From assembly GCA_038373865.1 (NCBI GenBank), contig JAXGGA010001615.1:58501-122500 (forward strand): a stretch of DNA of 64,000 nt. Reading direction: 5' to 3'. Numbering within the stretch: the stretch's first letter is position 1; every line of letters starts with the position of its first letter. Both the position numbers and the translations under genes were made by a program. The notes beneath the pieces are model-generated. The model saw nothing but the letters and a program-made list of their open reading frames with translations, did no database searches and had not been told where the DNA came from. Shown here piece after piece: positions 38,140 through 50,204 of the stretch. This DNA is from Uloborus plumipes. Taxonomy: Eukaryota > Arthropoda > Arachnida > Araneae > Uloboridae.

Positions 38140-39500
38140 GATTCTTCATTTCGCAAATGATTGGCAGATTGCTGGGTGAAATATTTTCCTCGCCGAGGAA
38201 ACTTTTGAAATGTGTTTTCATGGATAGAGTGCTAATTTGCATTGGAATAAACAGGAAACTGTAATCAAAGTTTCGGATCATAAATGTTGCCATCGTGCTT
38301 CATTGGTAAATTGATATGCACGTGATTGGACACCTCAAATTTATTGGACAACAAGTTTCTACTTGAAGATCATACATTAAAATACGATATGGAGACAAAT
38401 ATCTTTTATGGAAATGCAAATGAGATTCTTCATTTCGGAAATGATTGGCATATTACTCAGTGAAATATTTTCCTCTCCGAGAAAACTTTTGAAATACGTT
38501 TTCATGGACAGAGTGCTAATTTGCATTGGAATAATCAGGAAAATAATCAAAATTTCAAACTGCGGTTGATGTTCTGATCATAAGTGTTGCCATTGTGCCT
38601 CATTTTTAAATTGATATGTACGTGATGGGACATAAGAAGTTTATTAAACAGCAAGTTTTACACGTGAAAATCCTAAATAAAAGCGCGATTCACAGATAAA
38701 TACATTTTATGAGAAAGCAGACAAATTCGTAAAATAAGCTGAAAAGTGGAATGAAAATTTCAACACATGGATCGTTTTTAAATATTAAGTTGATGTCTAT
38801 ACGGTCAGATTCTGGAGTTGCTTGGGACGGGCTGTCCCTTGTTCCTTTCTTCACATTTGAAAACTTAGTAGAACTAAAACGCAATGAAGATTTCGAGCCA
38901 GGGGAATGTGAAAAGGCAGAACATTTCAAATTTCTTTTATAGTCATTTACCAATGGCGGATTTAAAATGCCACAAAATGATTTCCGTAGCTATGTTCTTC
39001 TTTATTCCAGCATTGAAAGAAACTGCTTAGTCAAAGACTCAAGTGTGAAGATTTTCTGATATGAAATGGCAGTCATCGTGTCGCATTAACAAATTGGTGC
39101 ATATGTATACTAGTGATGCCAATGATTGTTGATTCCCTGTTGCTTATGGATAGTTGATTAAAACGAGGTATAACCAACATGTTATAGATCTCGGTTAAGA
39201 CATAACCAATGTGAAGTGACAGATAGCTTGATTGTTACTGGGAGAAATAAACTATGATGCTAATTCCAAAACGCAGAGCTCATAAAATTTAGTTGATACG
39301 TTTAAGTTGGAACATGTTATGATCATAAATGCAATCTTCATGCCTTTTTGGGATGTTGATATGCATGTGGTTTGACGACAGAAGTTCATTGGGCAGAATG
39401 CCCTCAACTTTCGTATCGTGAATTAAAACGAGGTTTATAGGTAAAATAGATTCCACGGATGGCAGGTGGCTTGATGGGTATTAGGCAGCGTAAAACATGA
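38140..39500. repeat. Degenerate tandem array of ~300-bp units in the intron
   Basis: GATTCTTCATTTCG, GTGAAATATTTTCCTC and GAGTGCTAATTTGCATTGGA recur in two close units (about 38140 and 38430). Weaker copies of the following part (ATCATAAATG...TTGATATGCA.GTG) recur near 39063 and 39326. About 38690-38990 is unrelated sequence inserted between them, with open frames on both strands that I do not recognise. Confidence 0.6.
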
Positions 39501-40335
39501 AATAAGCTTCAAAATATACTTCCCGTGAAGCGGAGGTATTTTGAAATGCAATGTCAAACAAACAATCTCCCGCTGTTACTATGACGTTGAGTTTGCGGAT
39601 TGCTGCTGATTGTAATTACCATATTTTCTCATTAAAATCAACACTTTGATTTGTGAGGAAGTTTCCTGAAGTTGATCATTGAACATTATGCATTTTTTCG
39701 TTAGGGATGTCAAAAGTTCACCACAAAAAGCTAATGTCATTTAACAGAATTTAATCCACACATGGTTCTCCGTGAAAAACAAATTAACGAGCTTTATAAT
39801 TAAAGAAGTTAGGTAGTCAGTTGTTTTATATTTCAGTTTGAAGTTGTCAAAAGTGAGAAGTAAAAACAGACTACATATTTCTTTTTATTTGATCCAAAAA
39901 AGTAAAATATTCTCAAGTTGTTAACTGTGATCTAAATTGTTGGGGCTGTTTATTATTATTAATACTACGCCCAATTTTAACTGTAACTTTTCACATTTTA
40001 CCAAGAGTAGTTGGCTTCAAGGAGAAGAGTATGAATGTCGAAATTTGTTTTGAGATGCAGGCTGCATTTTTAATGAAATTAAAGAATCACCCTTGTATTA
40101 GTCGTTTGATAAGTATGCCATGTTATGTATTTATAGCATATAATACTAACAGTTTACAGAATTTATCTTCTGTATTTGGAATCTTATTCTAAAATATTTA
40201 CCAAAACAGTTTCTTTTTGTGTGTGTGTAAATTTTCCCATTGCATTTACAAATTTTCTGTGGTTTTTCCTAAGCTTTGTTTACTTTTTTCTACCAATGAT
40301 TACGTTTTTACAGTTTTAAATAGTATCATAAATAA
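39501..40335. other. AT-rich intron DNA
   Basis: Nothing recognisable; it leads into the foldback element and the SINE. Confidence 0.55.
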
Positions 40336-40479
40336 GGGCCATGCTCCACATCGACGTAAAGCAGAAAAAACAGGCAGAAGCGTAAAATGGATTCAATGGT
40401 GTTCCTATGGAAAGTACCCGGATTTTCGGTTTCTGCCTTCAGTTTCGGTCGCGTTTTACGCTGATGTGGAGCATGGCCC
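40336..40479. mobile_element. Foldback element, short copy
   Basis: GGGCCATGCTCCACATCGAC at the left and the near-complement at the right, with TAA on both sides. It shares its interior with the 50008 copy but lacks about half of the inner right arm. Confidence 0.75.
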
Positions 40480-40517
40480 TAACTCATAATAAAAGTCGCG
40501 CAACAAAATCTAACAAT

Positions 40518-40814
40518 GGGCCGTGGTGGCCCGATCGGTAAGGCATCGGACTCGTGTCCGGAGGGACCCGGGCTCGATCCCAGCCGATCAAAGATCCACC
40601 GCCTTGATTAATGGTGGCTGGGAGGCGTTAAAAATGTCGTGGTCACAAAGTCCTCCAAGTGAAACGATACCTCTGGGGGTGCCAGAACCTAGGGTTTGCT
40701 CTACCCTAGGTTCTGGTTCAAAATTAAGAACAGAGCGCCCTTCAGGGCCCTATCCCGGTTAAACCACGAAGCTGTGGTAGGTACGGGGGACCCTGGAGGT
40801 GTGAAATGAAATGA
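40518..40814 (+). mobile_element. tRNA-derived SINE with 14-bp target duplication
   Basis: The head resembles a tRNA with an A box (TGGCCCGATCGG) and a B box (GGGCTCGATCCC). The body is followed by a tail of GAAAT repeats. AACAAAATCTAACA occurs exactly on both sides (40502-40515 and 40815-40828). It is not a functional tRNA gene: there is a long non-tRNA body and retroposition hallmarks. Confidence 0.88.
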
Positions 40815-40828
40815 AACAAAATCTAACA

Positions 40829-43093
40829 GTTCTTCAACGTCTTATAAAGTTTTTCATTGCAAAAAACCTGATATATACTATATACTACTTTTTAACGGTT
40901 CGTGCTGGTCAATAAATATTGAGAAATGCTGAGTTAGAAGATCTATTTATGCGCAAGTGGACCTACGATTATACACGAAAGTTTCTGAGCAGTTCTTTGG
41001 AGAAATATTCAGTCGTACGTATTGACAATGTTGTATCCAATTAAATTGAAACAGATGCATTTCTTAACTGAACTCTTTTGCATTGCAAAAACCTAGCAAA
41101 AGTAACTGAGACAAATAAAATAATAAGGGCTCACAATGCAGACAGTTTGGAAATTTTAGCAAAATGATAGTTGCTCATGGCAAACAACTCAGTCACGTCA
41201 CGTAACATAAGCAAAAATGACAAATGTTAAACAAAATATCACACGTTTCACTACGAGTTGAATGAAACAAATCTTTTCTTTGATTTTTATTTTGTCAGAC
41301 ACGCACGCAACTTATCGAGTGCTCTAAACGATTGTCACACACAATGGATATGGGGGCCTCTGCTGCCTTATTGATGCAAAGTATACAAAGAACGGCCGTT
41401 TTATTTTTCCATTCTCTTTAAAATGAGAATCATTGTGTTTGCTTTATCATGACTGGAGCGCTTTTTCGTGGAGAAAACTTTTTGACATGTTGTGATTTTT
41501 TTTGTGACAACTGGTGTAACAGACTGCACCGATCACTGAGGTTACAATGGATTCGCTAAGTTAAATGTACACATTTGTACCTGTTCGTAGTTATTGACTT
41601 TGAGAGGCTATTGTCAGGCAAGGATCGATTCTTTGCAGTTGAGCTATCAGTAAAGGCAAGCATATGATCTGTGAAAACACCTTTAGGGTGACATGCGTGA
41701 GTGTTTATCTTATGCAGATTCGTTTCTGGCGTTAAGTAAAACATCATTTGCAGTTTTTTTTGTAAATGGATAAATGTTGCTTGATGATAGTGTAGCGAGT
41801 AGGTAGACTTAGGCTATAGATAACAATACAATCAAAGATATGAGGGATTGTTTAGTTTGTGAAATCGAAATTAGCTGTTGCATGATTTATCTCTTGCAAT
41901 GAAAGGGAAAATCTCTTTTAAATGGAGGAAATAGCTTTAAAAAAATCTCATTATTGCTACGAATAAGAACATTGCCCATTAGTAGAAACACTGCAAAAGA
42001 CAAACCGTTGTTTTTACAGTATAATACTGGCGACAGATTCCAGCTTAAAACTGTCAATTGTACAGTAATAGACCTAAAATTAGCAGAAATATATAAATTA
42101 CTGCACTATGTTACAATAACAAAACTTCCCAGGAGCTGTGCTTAGAGTTTTTTTCGTTATCATTTGAGCACTCGATTGTTATTTAGTGGGTTTTTTAATG
42201 AAAATTTGTGTAGTATTTTATAAGACTTCTGACTTTCAGCATTTTATGACAGCAATTTTTAAAATAAAAGATGTTTGAAGTTCTCATTTCAAAATGTACA
42301 TAGTGCTCTTAGATACATAATTGTAAAATTCATTGTTTTAAAAAGCACCATGTTGATTTTTCTTCTTTTAAATAGTATCTTGAATTATAAAAAGTGGTTT
42401 AAGTAAGATTTAAAAACTAAATCTTGATCAATCATAGTTTGTATAACCCTCTAAAGTATTTTTAAGTACTCGTTTGGAATTTTTCTAACTTACAACGTAC
42501 TATTTTCAGAAGTGCAGCAACCCTTCTTTGTATCACGCTTGTCGGAAGACAAAAAAAAAAAAAAAAAAAAAAACGAGATCTATCTGAGAACTACATGTAA
42601 CTGAGGTCATAAATAGTAACATTCAATTAACGCACAAATTAATGACATGCGAACCGAAACAAAAATCATATAAGGACGATTTTCCTAATAAAAATAAAAG
42701 AAAATTAGCTTAGCAATTGCTCTGTTAAATTAAGAAAAGTAATTTAAAATATATCTAACGTTTTATGGAGGAATACTAATCAAAAGTCGCAGCTTGAATT
42801 ACAATGAATTCAAATGTATGTACATAATAATTGATTCGTTCACTAATTAAAATCAGAAAAGCATATTTTGTCTGAGAAATATAACACTCCCCTCCCCCTT
42901 ACGATGTTAAATGTAAGCAAATAAATTTTTAATATAATTTTTCGTGAGCCAAAAGAAAAATGCGATACATGATCGATATAACGAGGGGTTACTGTACTTC
43001 CGGACATTCTCTGCAGGTATGTGTTTCATTAAATACAGTGTCACAAAAAAAACGATATCATGACATCATTTTTTCTCTCTCTCTCCCTTCCAG
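40829..43093. other. AT-rich end of the intron
   Basis: Contains one MITE fragment (41989-42085), an A24 run near 42550 and finally the CT-rich acceptor tract. No gene. Confidence 0.6.
41989..42085. mobile_element. AT-module MITE fragment
   Basis: Left end only, CACTGCAAAAGACAAACCG followed by TACAGTATAATACTGGC; the module pattern decays after about 42085. Confidence 0.65.
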
Positions 43094-43517
43094 ATTGCTC
43101 CAACAACAGATGCAACAGCAGCAGATGTCGCATCACCCGGGCAGTGCCTCCTCGCAGCGGGGGGTCCCCCACGGGGCCCAGCGGGAGGGGGGCCCCCTCC
43201 ACAGACTCTCCTCCTCGTCCTCCGACCGCCCCAGGGGGGGCCCCGGAGAGACCACGGACGAGAACACCAACGGAAGCTTCGACGAGGGCTCCTTCGACGA
43301 GGCCTGCTGCAGCTCTCCCGGATCCCCGCGCTGCCTGAGTCCGGCGCCCGTCTCCACCACCTCGGACTCCAGCCGGACCCCATCGCCCAGGCACCACCAC
43401 CACCTCAGCCACCACCACCACCAAGAGCAGCGTCAGAGTCTCAATCTGAGCCAGCACAGCTACAGGCAGGATCCATTGGCTTCGATTTTACACAGGGACA
43501 GGCATCAGAGGGCTTGA
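43094..43517 (+). CDS. optix: Six3/6-family (optix) homeobox transcription factor, exon 2 (C-terminal tail, residues 213-353)
   Basis: The acceptor follows a long CT tract (about 43070-43092, ending CCTTCCAG). Joining AG from exon 1 to the first A gives Arg213, then Leu-Leu and a Gln-rich run (residues 216-223). The frame stays open to TGA at 43515-43517. The tail is low-complexity: a five-Ser run (252-256), acidic repeats GSFDEGSFDE (273-282), Ser/Pro clusters (286-311), two His4 blocks (313-316 and 319-322) and the end SYRQDPLASILHRDRHQRA. No known domain is visible; such tails diverge widely among Six3 proteins. The first ~350 bp are very GC-rich with long G and C runs, unlike the AT-rich surroundings, so overlapping frames on both strands stay open by composition. 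The intron lies just after the homeodomain, where I believe vertebrate SIX3 is also split. An additional small exon between the two cannot be excluded, but the direct join is in frame and natural. Confidence 0.93.
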
Positions 43518-43577
43518 TTTGGACTTAAAATTTAGACTTTTGCTCCAATCTCTTTACTTATCAAAAACTGATGAACG

Positions 43578-43605
43578 AATAAAAGAAAAATAAAATAAAT
43601 CCTGA
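43578..43605 (+). terminator. Polyadenylation signal cluster of the Six3/optix gene
   Basis: AATAAA lies 61 bp after the stop codon and further AATAAA-type hexamers follow within 30 bp. If used, the 3' UTR would be under ~120 bp. A second AATAAA cluster sits in the duplicated copy downstream (about 43770-43802). Confidence 0.5.
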
Positions 43606-43633
43606 TCGGATGCATTGTATATGTGAAAGCAAA

Positions 43634-43830
43634 ATGAATGGCTCTGCCCTGTTGCCGAGGCACCACCACGAGCATCTTTGGTATAGCTACAGACCCTTGG
43701 CGTCGATTTTGCACAGGCATCATACGGCTTCATTTGTACTTTTGCTCCACGACTTATGGAAAATTAATGAATAAATAAAGGAACAAATGAAAGTAAAATA
43801 AATCTAGATCTAATGCAGCGAATGTGAAAG
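43634..43830 (+). pseudogene. Degenerate duplicate of the 3' end of Six3/optix exon 2
   Basis: This segment repeats, at an offset of 200-221 bp, the last codons and the 3' UTR of exon 2: the His-codon run, the AGCTACAG block, TCGATTTT.CACAGG, CTTTTGCTCCA, the AATAAA cluster and the ATGTGAAAG end. In the matching frame it is open from ATG 43634 to TAA 43772-43774 (46 codons) and encodes PRHHHEH and SYRPLASILHR, against SYRQDPLASILHR in the gene; two codons are missing. No SIX or homeodomain sequence accompanies it. It is most simply a vestigial tandem duplication. An alternative terminal exon is possible, since a weak AG sits at GCCGAG/GCACC, but unsupported. Confidence 0.75.
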
Positions 43831-45124
43831 TAGAAAAGAAAAACAACTTCTTGAAAAGCTGTATTATTTCCTCTTGCATATACAAAAGCAAAGCGTGGTT
43901 TAATTTCGTCTAAATTATAGGAAGCAACTTAGTCTTTAAAATGTATCTGAGTTTAAATTAAAACATTAAATACGATATTGATTCAAATGTGCTATTCCTT
44001 AATTATTTACTTTTCTTTTTTAATCCAATTGATGATTTTCCGTCGACAAAAACTAGCTCCTCTTTTTAAAAGCATTAATCTATCTTATGCTTTTGTAAAA
44101 TTCTTTATCTACCTATTATCTGTAATTAGAAAAAAATAAGAAGGCTCCATGTTTTTATATTACAACTAAGCAATTACTCGTTGTTAATATTGCATTCAAC
44201 GAAACAATATTTTATAGCTAAGCATTATTATCTAGACTGTTTACTAATTGAAACAGTAAAATGGTAAGGTAACACTATGCTTTTATTTATTTATTCCTTT
44301 CTTTAAAGCTAAGTCCAATGACGCATATATATATAAAACAAAATCCATTTAAGGAATTTGTAATGCATAAGTGACGTCAGTTAATGATAAGATAGACCTA
44401 TGGAAGCAAATTCGTCTTTCCAAGTGTATGAAAATATATGTGCAATTAAATTCATGGCATGTCGTCAGTAATGTTTATACTATATTTTTGCTTGCATGAG
44501 AGGAGGTTTGAAATACGCAACAATCAAACGCTTTTCTTTTTGAATACGTTAGATACAAATTGTTTTGCCTACATAAATTTCCTTTTTGTTTATATGTTAA
44601 GTACGACTTTTTTTTTTTAAGTATTTTTTAAAGAAAATAATAAAAAATCATTTTATGCAACACTTTATCAATAAATTTTTGAAAATTCAAAAAGGAATAT
44701 ATAAGCTCTATATGCTGTTGGAATTTCAGTGTTGGAATTTCCGTTGATAATATTAGGTGAGAAAAATTCATTTTTACTTCATGGAAAAGAATTTAATAAA
44801 TTGATTGCAGCTTACTAAATGCCAAGTAATTTATGCACAAAAGTAAAGTTCTCCTCAATTTCGCTTCTAAATTTTCCAGGAACCATATTTTGCTCTTCTC
44901 ATTTTTTTACAACAACTTCCTTTTCTTGAAGTCGGAGACTAAATTGAAATGTTGCAATGTCCATCATTTTATACTCTCCTTTTAATATCAATTTTATAAT
45001 AATATTTAAGTTTAATAATAATAACCTTCATTAAATCGAGTGGAAAAGGTAATTAATAACCTTCGTAAAAGTGGTCAGTAAGTGACATTCGTTGCTACAA
45101 ATTTCGAATTATTGTGATCCGCTA
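43831..45124. other. AT-rich 3' intergenic DNA
   Basis: No element or gene recognised. Confidence 0.6.
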
Positions 45125-45374
45125 CTTTGCCGTGCTAAACGCAAAAGTGAAATCTGCAGTTGAGCTTAAACGGAGATATTACTTTTTAAAGTTTTGCGCC
45201 ACCACGTATTTGATTCAGATTAATTTTTTTCAGATTTTTTTTACAAATATTTCCCGTTCTCAAATGACTATATAATTTTGTATTTAGGTAAAATACGTCA
45301 CAAAGAGCCACCTGGTGGCAATAACTCAATTTTGTTAAAAAGTGCAGATACGACTTTTGTGCTTAGTACGGCAG
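45125..45374. mobile_element. TGCCGTGCTAAGC-family MITE, copy 3
   Basis: TTGCCGTGCTAAACGCAAAA at the left, TTTTGTGCTTAGTACGGCAG at the right, TA on both sides, 250 bp. Confidence 0.75.
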
Positions 45375-47115
45375 TAACTATATTCAAATTTCATTGTTTT
45401 TACTTCTAATGTATTCCACACGCTGACGATTACTACATAGAAAACAAAGAGGGAGACTTTTTCCTAAGAGTAAGGACTTGAAGGATGATGTTAACTTTCA
45501 ACGTTACATTGATTGACGTGTTTGAAGTGTATTGATGTAAAATGTACAAAAATTCCAAACTTGTTGCGATTGTTTGACTCTGTGTATGAAAGGCTTTTCT
45601 TGTTATGTACATATATATATCTTAGTTTATATGTAAAATATGATGATTTATGGTTGTCATGTTTTGGATGGATTGATGGAATAAAAAATTACACTTCATT
45701 TGTTATGTACTTAATTATTGCTGCTTCGTATATGTGTAAATTAGAAAGACACCAAAGCATATTTAAACCCACACAAACCTAAAAGCTTTAATCCTGTAGT
45801 TTACTTAAAACAAGTGCAATGCATGGGTCATTTTCAATATATTGATGTAATTCAGGAGCGTCTTTCATTATTATTATTATTAATATTACACTGTGAAAAA
45901 TAGATGTGGTTTTTCAGTATAATACAGCTAACTTTATAGTAAAAAACTTTAAAAATTGCTAATTTTACAGTAATAAACTAAAATTGCTAGTTTTACACTA
46001 ATAAACTGTAAAATTGCTAAGTTTACGGTTTAATCCTGTGTATTTACAGTTTTAAGCTGAAACATCTGCTGCCAGTATTATACTATTATTTTTACAGTAT
46101 AATACAGCCAATTTTGTGGTAATAAACTGTAAAATTGCTAATTTTACGCAGTTTATTACTGGTCATTTTACAGTTTTAAAATGGAACCTCTGCTGCTAGT
46201 ATTATACTGTAAAACAACACTTTTTATTTTGCAGTGTATTATTATTTTAACTTCACATTCGAAGTAAAATACAAGCTGATCTGTAGGTTAGATGTATCGG
46301 AAAACATATTAATTAAGCACTTTTGCTTTATGTGTTTTCTGTAGACTGGTTTTCTGGAAAATATGGATCAATTTTTCAAGTTTTTTTCCTAACATTTTTC
46401 ATTAAGATGATAACGGATATGACAGAAGCAGTAAAATATTTTCCAAAACCCTACATAATAATTAATTTCAATGAAAAGGAAGCAAAACCTTACAAAAAAT
46501 TAACTAAATAATTATATTTAAAGCAAAAGAAAGCAAAAATGTAAAGTTTAAACAAAAAAAAAAGAAAAAAAGAAAAGGTAACAGTCTTGACATTAAAAAT
46601 AAATACTTACCTTTGAAGTAAATTGCTTATATAACTACTTATTTTTAAACTGCAAATGAAATGGCTACAGATAAATATTCAACTAATATTGGTTTTTATT
46701 GACTAATGTATTTCCTATACTCTAGGTAATATTTTAAACCTTTTTTTTTTCTGGAACTTTTACATTGGTAACGGACTTGACAAAATATGAGGATTAAAAA
46801 AAAAAAAAAACAAAAACTTTCAAGAATAACATTAGAAATTAAAAACAGGTAGTTATTTACCTTTCGAAAATGTTCCAATCATTTTCCTGAAAGAATAAGT
46901 GAAAATATATTACTGAACGCTAAAATACAGAATGGGGACAGCTGTTGTTTCATCTTCTAGATACAAAAGCTTGTCTCTTTAAGTTAAAAATATCCAAGTG
47001 ATAGTTTTTTAATTAAACATTTGTTGCATAGTTTAACTAAAAATGATAACTCTTGTCAGTTTTAATTACCATATAAAGAGCAAAACCATTTTTTTCCCTT
47101 TCGGACAGTTTATGT
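45375..47115. other. AT-rich intergenic DNA around a MITE
   Basis: Outside the MITE at 45889-46236 only homopolymers and incidental frames (45513-45782, 46323-46511) are seen. Confidence 0.55.
45889..46236. mobile_element. AT-module MITE copy with TA flanks
   Basis: CACTGTGAAAAATAGATG at the left and TATTTTGCAGTG at the right, TA on both sides; two half-units. Confidence 0.8.
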
Positions 47116-47510
47116 GCATTGTAAAAAATGAATGTTGCTTTTACAGTTAATTTTACAGTAATAAACTGTAAAAATTGCTAATTTTACAGTAATAAACTAT
47201 AAAATTTCTACTTTTACAGTACAAAATTGTAAAATTGTTTTTACAGTAACAAACAGCAAAATTACTAATTTTACAGTTTATTACAGTGTATTTTAGTTTT
47301 AAACTGGAACATCTGCTGCCAGTATTATACTGTGGTTTTTACAGTATATCACAGCTAAATTTTACTGCAATAAACTGTAAAATTTATAACTGTATCGTCC
47401 GAAACTGTAGAATTGCTAGTTTTACAGTTCACTGCAAAATTTAACGGTTTGAAATTGGAACCTCGGATGCCAGTACTATACTGTAAAAACAACAGTTCAT
47501 TTTCTGTAGT
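47116..47510. mobile_element. AT-module MITE copy
   Basis: CATTGTAAAAAATGAATG to TTTTCTGTAGT; five or more modules. Confidence 0.75.
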
Positions 47511-49472
47511 ACGAATATTGAAAATTACTGCGAGTCGCATATGGTTAAAAAGCATGTAATCAACTTTACCCTTGACGTCCTTTTAGTAACTACTTATCGA
47601 CCATTTAGTGTGACAACAAAGTTGACTGAACGTTGATTGAAAAAAAAGTTTAAATAAAACTAATAGTCAATATATAGATGGCATTCCTTTTAAAGACTTT
47701 CTGTACTTCTTTGGGACATCTGTTTCTCTGCCAACGTCCCAGGAGTCCTAGTTCAGAAGCTTTTCCATTCTTCACAATATATTGTTTGAACTTTTTATCA
47801 GGGTTTCAGCATTACGGAAGCTCTACATTTGAATTATAACTTCTAGTGATGTACGAATGAATTTCACAATTGGAACTAATAAAACTGAACCCATTTTTCG
47901 AGCATTCGTAGAGTAAACAAATTAAGAAACTTTATGACAAGAAACATTTTCCTTTATGTTCAATATCTTATAAAAAATTACTAATAATTTATTCTTATTA
48001 AAAATGAAATTGTTTGTTGCTAATTAAAAAAAAACAAAGCCTCAACTCTACATAATTAATAAATTCAATACATTTGACTGTGCTAAGTCTTCAGAAAAAG
48101 GCAATTAAATGTTTAGTAATAACTATTCGCCTCAAAACTATTAGGATGATAGACAAACGAACCGACAAACACATATTCCCAAATCTCAAAACCCTACTTC
48201 CAAATGTTTCAATTTTCAATATATTTTTTAATTATTTGGCTTTTGGCATTTTTTTCAACGGTATTTTTCAATATATTAAGCAGCTTTCATTTGCTTTTAC
48301 TTTAATGGAACATTAAGCTAAAAATGATCTTTCTCTCGTGAGTCATGCTGCGCCGCTAAAAATCGTTTAGCCTGCGCTGTAAAAAAGAGTATTGTTTTTG
48401 CACTATTATACAGCTAATTGTACAATAAAAAACAAAAATTGCTAATTTTACACTAATAAACTGTAAAATGGCTGCTTACCTGTAATAAACTGTAAAACTG
48501 CTATTTTTGTAGTTTATTGCTGTGTATTTTACAGTTTTAAACTGGAATTTCTTTATACTGTTGTTTTTACAGTATAATACAGCAAATTTTGTGGTAATAA
48601 ACTGTAAAATTGTGGAAATAAACTGTAAAATTGCTGCTTTGAAGAAGTAAACTGTAAAATGGATAATTTCACAGATTATTACTGTGCATTTTAAAGTTTC
48701 AAACTGGAACCTCTGCTGCCAGTATTATACTGTAAAAACATCGGTTTATTTTTTAGTTTGCCGCAATTGTCTCATTAGCATCATTATTCATCCAGCCTAA
48801 AAGCAATGCCAGTTTGTAAATTGCAGTTAATTTATTCTGTCAGATATATAACCAGGGAATAGACGTTTCTCCTTCTAATGGGGCTAGTTAAGAAGCTTTA
48901 TCCCTTTTGCAGACTTAGTATTACATCATATAGTATCCAGTCTTTTATGTGCCACCATTAAGAGACTGATGCAATGGCAACGACAAATTTTACTCTCAGT
49001 TTTCATCAGATGGTGGCACCTGGGCTCTCGGAATTTAATTTTACTCCCGGCATTAGAAATTTAATTTTGTCGAAGGAACTCAAAGCCAAACGAATACCCA
49101 CGGGATCTTTTACTTGCCGCATACTCATACGACATGGGCACTGAGGACTTTTGGGAATAGATGTAATCAAAGCATCATTTACCAATAGGCCCATGACTTA
49201 CGGCTAAAAAGCTCACTAGTTATATAGGACTAGGAAAGGACTGTTTATTTAATGAATTCAGCAATATAATCAGAACAAAAATTTACTAATCCCAAATTAA
49301 TTTTTATTAACTATTAGGTTGTGGCTGTGGCCTATATGTGTCATAGTTGTTAAGTCATGTGTATGTGATTTGAGTGGACAGAGATTGACTACCACATGTT
49401 TACACTGTGGTACAGCAGCCTATATCCATGTGCATGCCACACTGTAAAGAAATTTCTTTGCAACCTTAGCCA
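47511..49472. other. AT-rich intergenic DNA around a MITE
   Basis: Outside 48375-48760, nothing recognised; 48930-49200 is slightly less AT-rich. Confidence 0.55.
48375..48760. mobile_element. AT-module MITE copy
   Basis: CGCTGTAAAAAAGAG to TTATTTTTTAGT; two half-units. Confidence 0.75.
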
Positions 49473-49876
49473 CACTGCGAAAAATGAACTGTTGTTTTTT
49501 ACAGTATAATACTCACAGCCGAGGTTCCAATTTAAAATTGTAAACACAGTAATAAACAGTAAAACTAGCAATTTTACAGTTTCTTATTGTAAAGTTAGCA
49601 ATTTTACAGTTTATTGCCGTAAAATTTAGCTGCATTATTCTGTAAAAACAACAGCATACTACTGGAAGCAGAAGTTCCAGTTTAAAACTGTAAAATGCAC
49701 GGCAATAAACTGTAAAATGAGAAATTTCAGTTCATCACTAAAATTAGCAGTTTTAGTTTAGTACTGTAAAGCTAGCAATTTTACAGCTTATTACGGTAAA
49801 ATTGGCAATTTTTACAGTTTATTACTATAAAATTAGCTGTATTATACTGTAAAAACAACATTCATTTCTTACAGCG
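49473..49876. mobile_element. AT-module MITE copy
   Basis: CACTGCGAAAAATGAAC to TTCTTACAGCG; two half-units. Confidence 0.75.
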
Positions 49877-50007
49877 CAATTTAACTTTTCAGCACTTTTT
49901 TCAATTGCGCAATTCAAGGACCTGCAAATGAGTGTGGCGTACTGTGCCAAAGATTTCGTAATCTGACCCTGTATGGGATAAAAGTTAAAAAAAAAAGAAA
50001 ACTCTTT

Positions 50008-50204
50008 GGGCCATGCTCCACATCGACGTAAAGCAGAAAAAAATAGGCAGAAGCGTAAAATGGATTTAATGGTATTCCTATGGAAAGTACCCGGATTTTC
50101 GGTTTCTAAACCGAAGGCAGAAACCGAAAATCCGGGTACTTTCCATAGGAACACTATATAATCCATTTTACGTTTCTGCTTTACGTCAATGTGGAGCAGG
50201 GCCC
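50008..50204. mobile_element. Foldback element, full-length hairpin copy
   Basis: An almost complete 197-bp palindrome: arms of ~90 bp with a perfect inner stretch of 31 bp on each side of a short AAACCGAAGGC loop. A transcript would fold into one long hairpin. No clear target duplication. Confidence 0.8.

Larger units (their letters stand above)
16282..43093 (+). other. optix: Long phase-2 intron of the Six3/optix gene
   Basis: GT (16282-16283) to AG (43092-43093), 26,812 bp. It begins GTGAGC and ends with a strong polypyrimidine tract. It is filled with mobile elements and with AT-rich DNA, plus four islands of less AT-rich, apparently unique sequence. No further exon of this gene is needed to keep the reading frame. 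Confidence 0.9.

Noticed and set aside
38690..38953. Paired open frames on both strands between units of the tandem array
   Set aside because: No domain or start context; possibly a repeat fragment, but unsupported.
40518..40590. tRNA-like sequence with A and B boxes
   Set aside because: It is the head of a SINE: long non-tRNA body, repeat tail and exact target duplication. The same holds for the copy ending at 62475.
43041..43457. Open frames of 75-138 codons on the minus strand and in a second plus frame over exon 2
   Set aside because: They mirror a GC-rich, low-complexity real exon and have no domain; the optix frame is continuous with exon 1.
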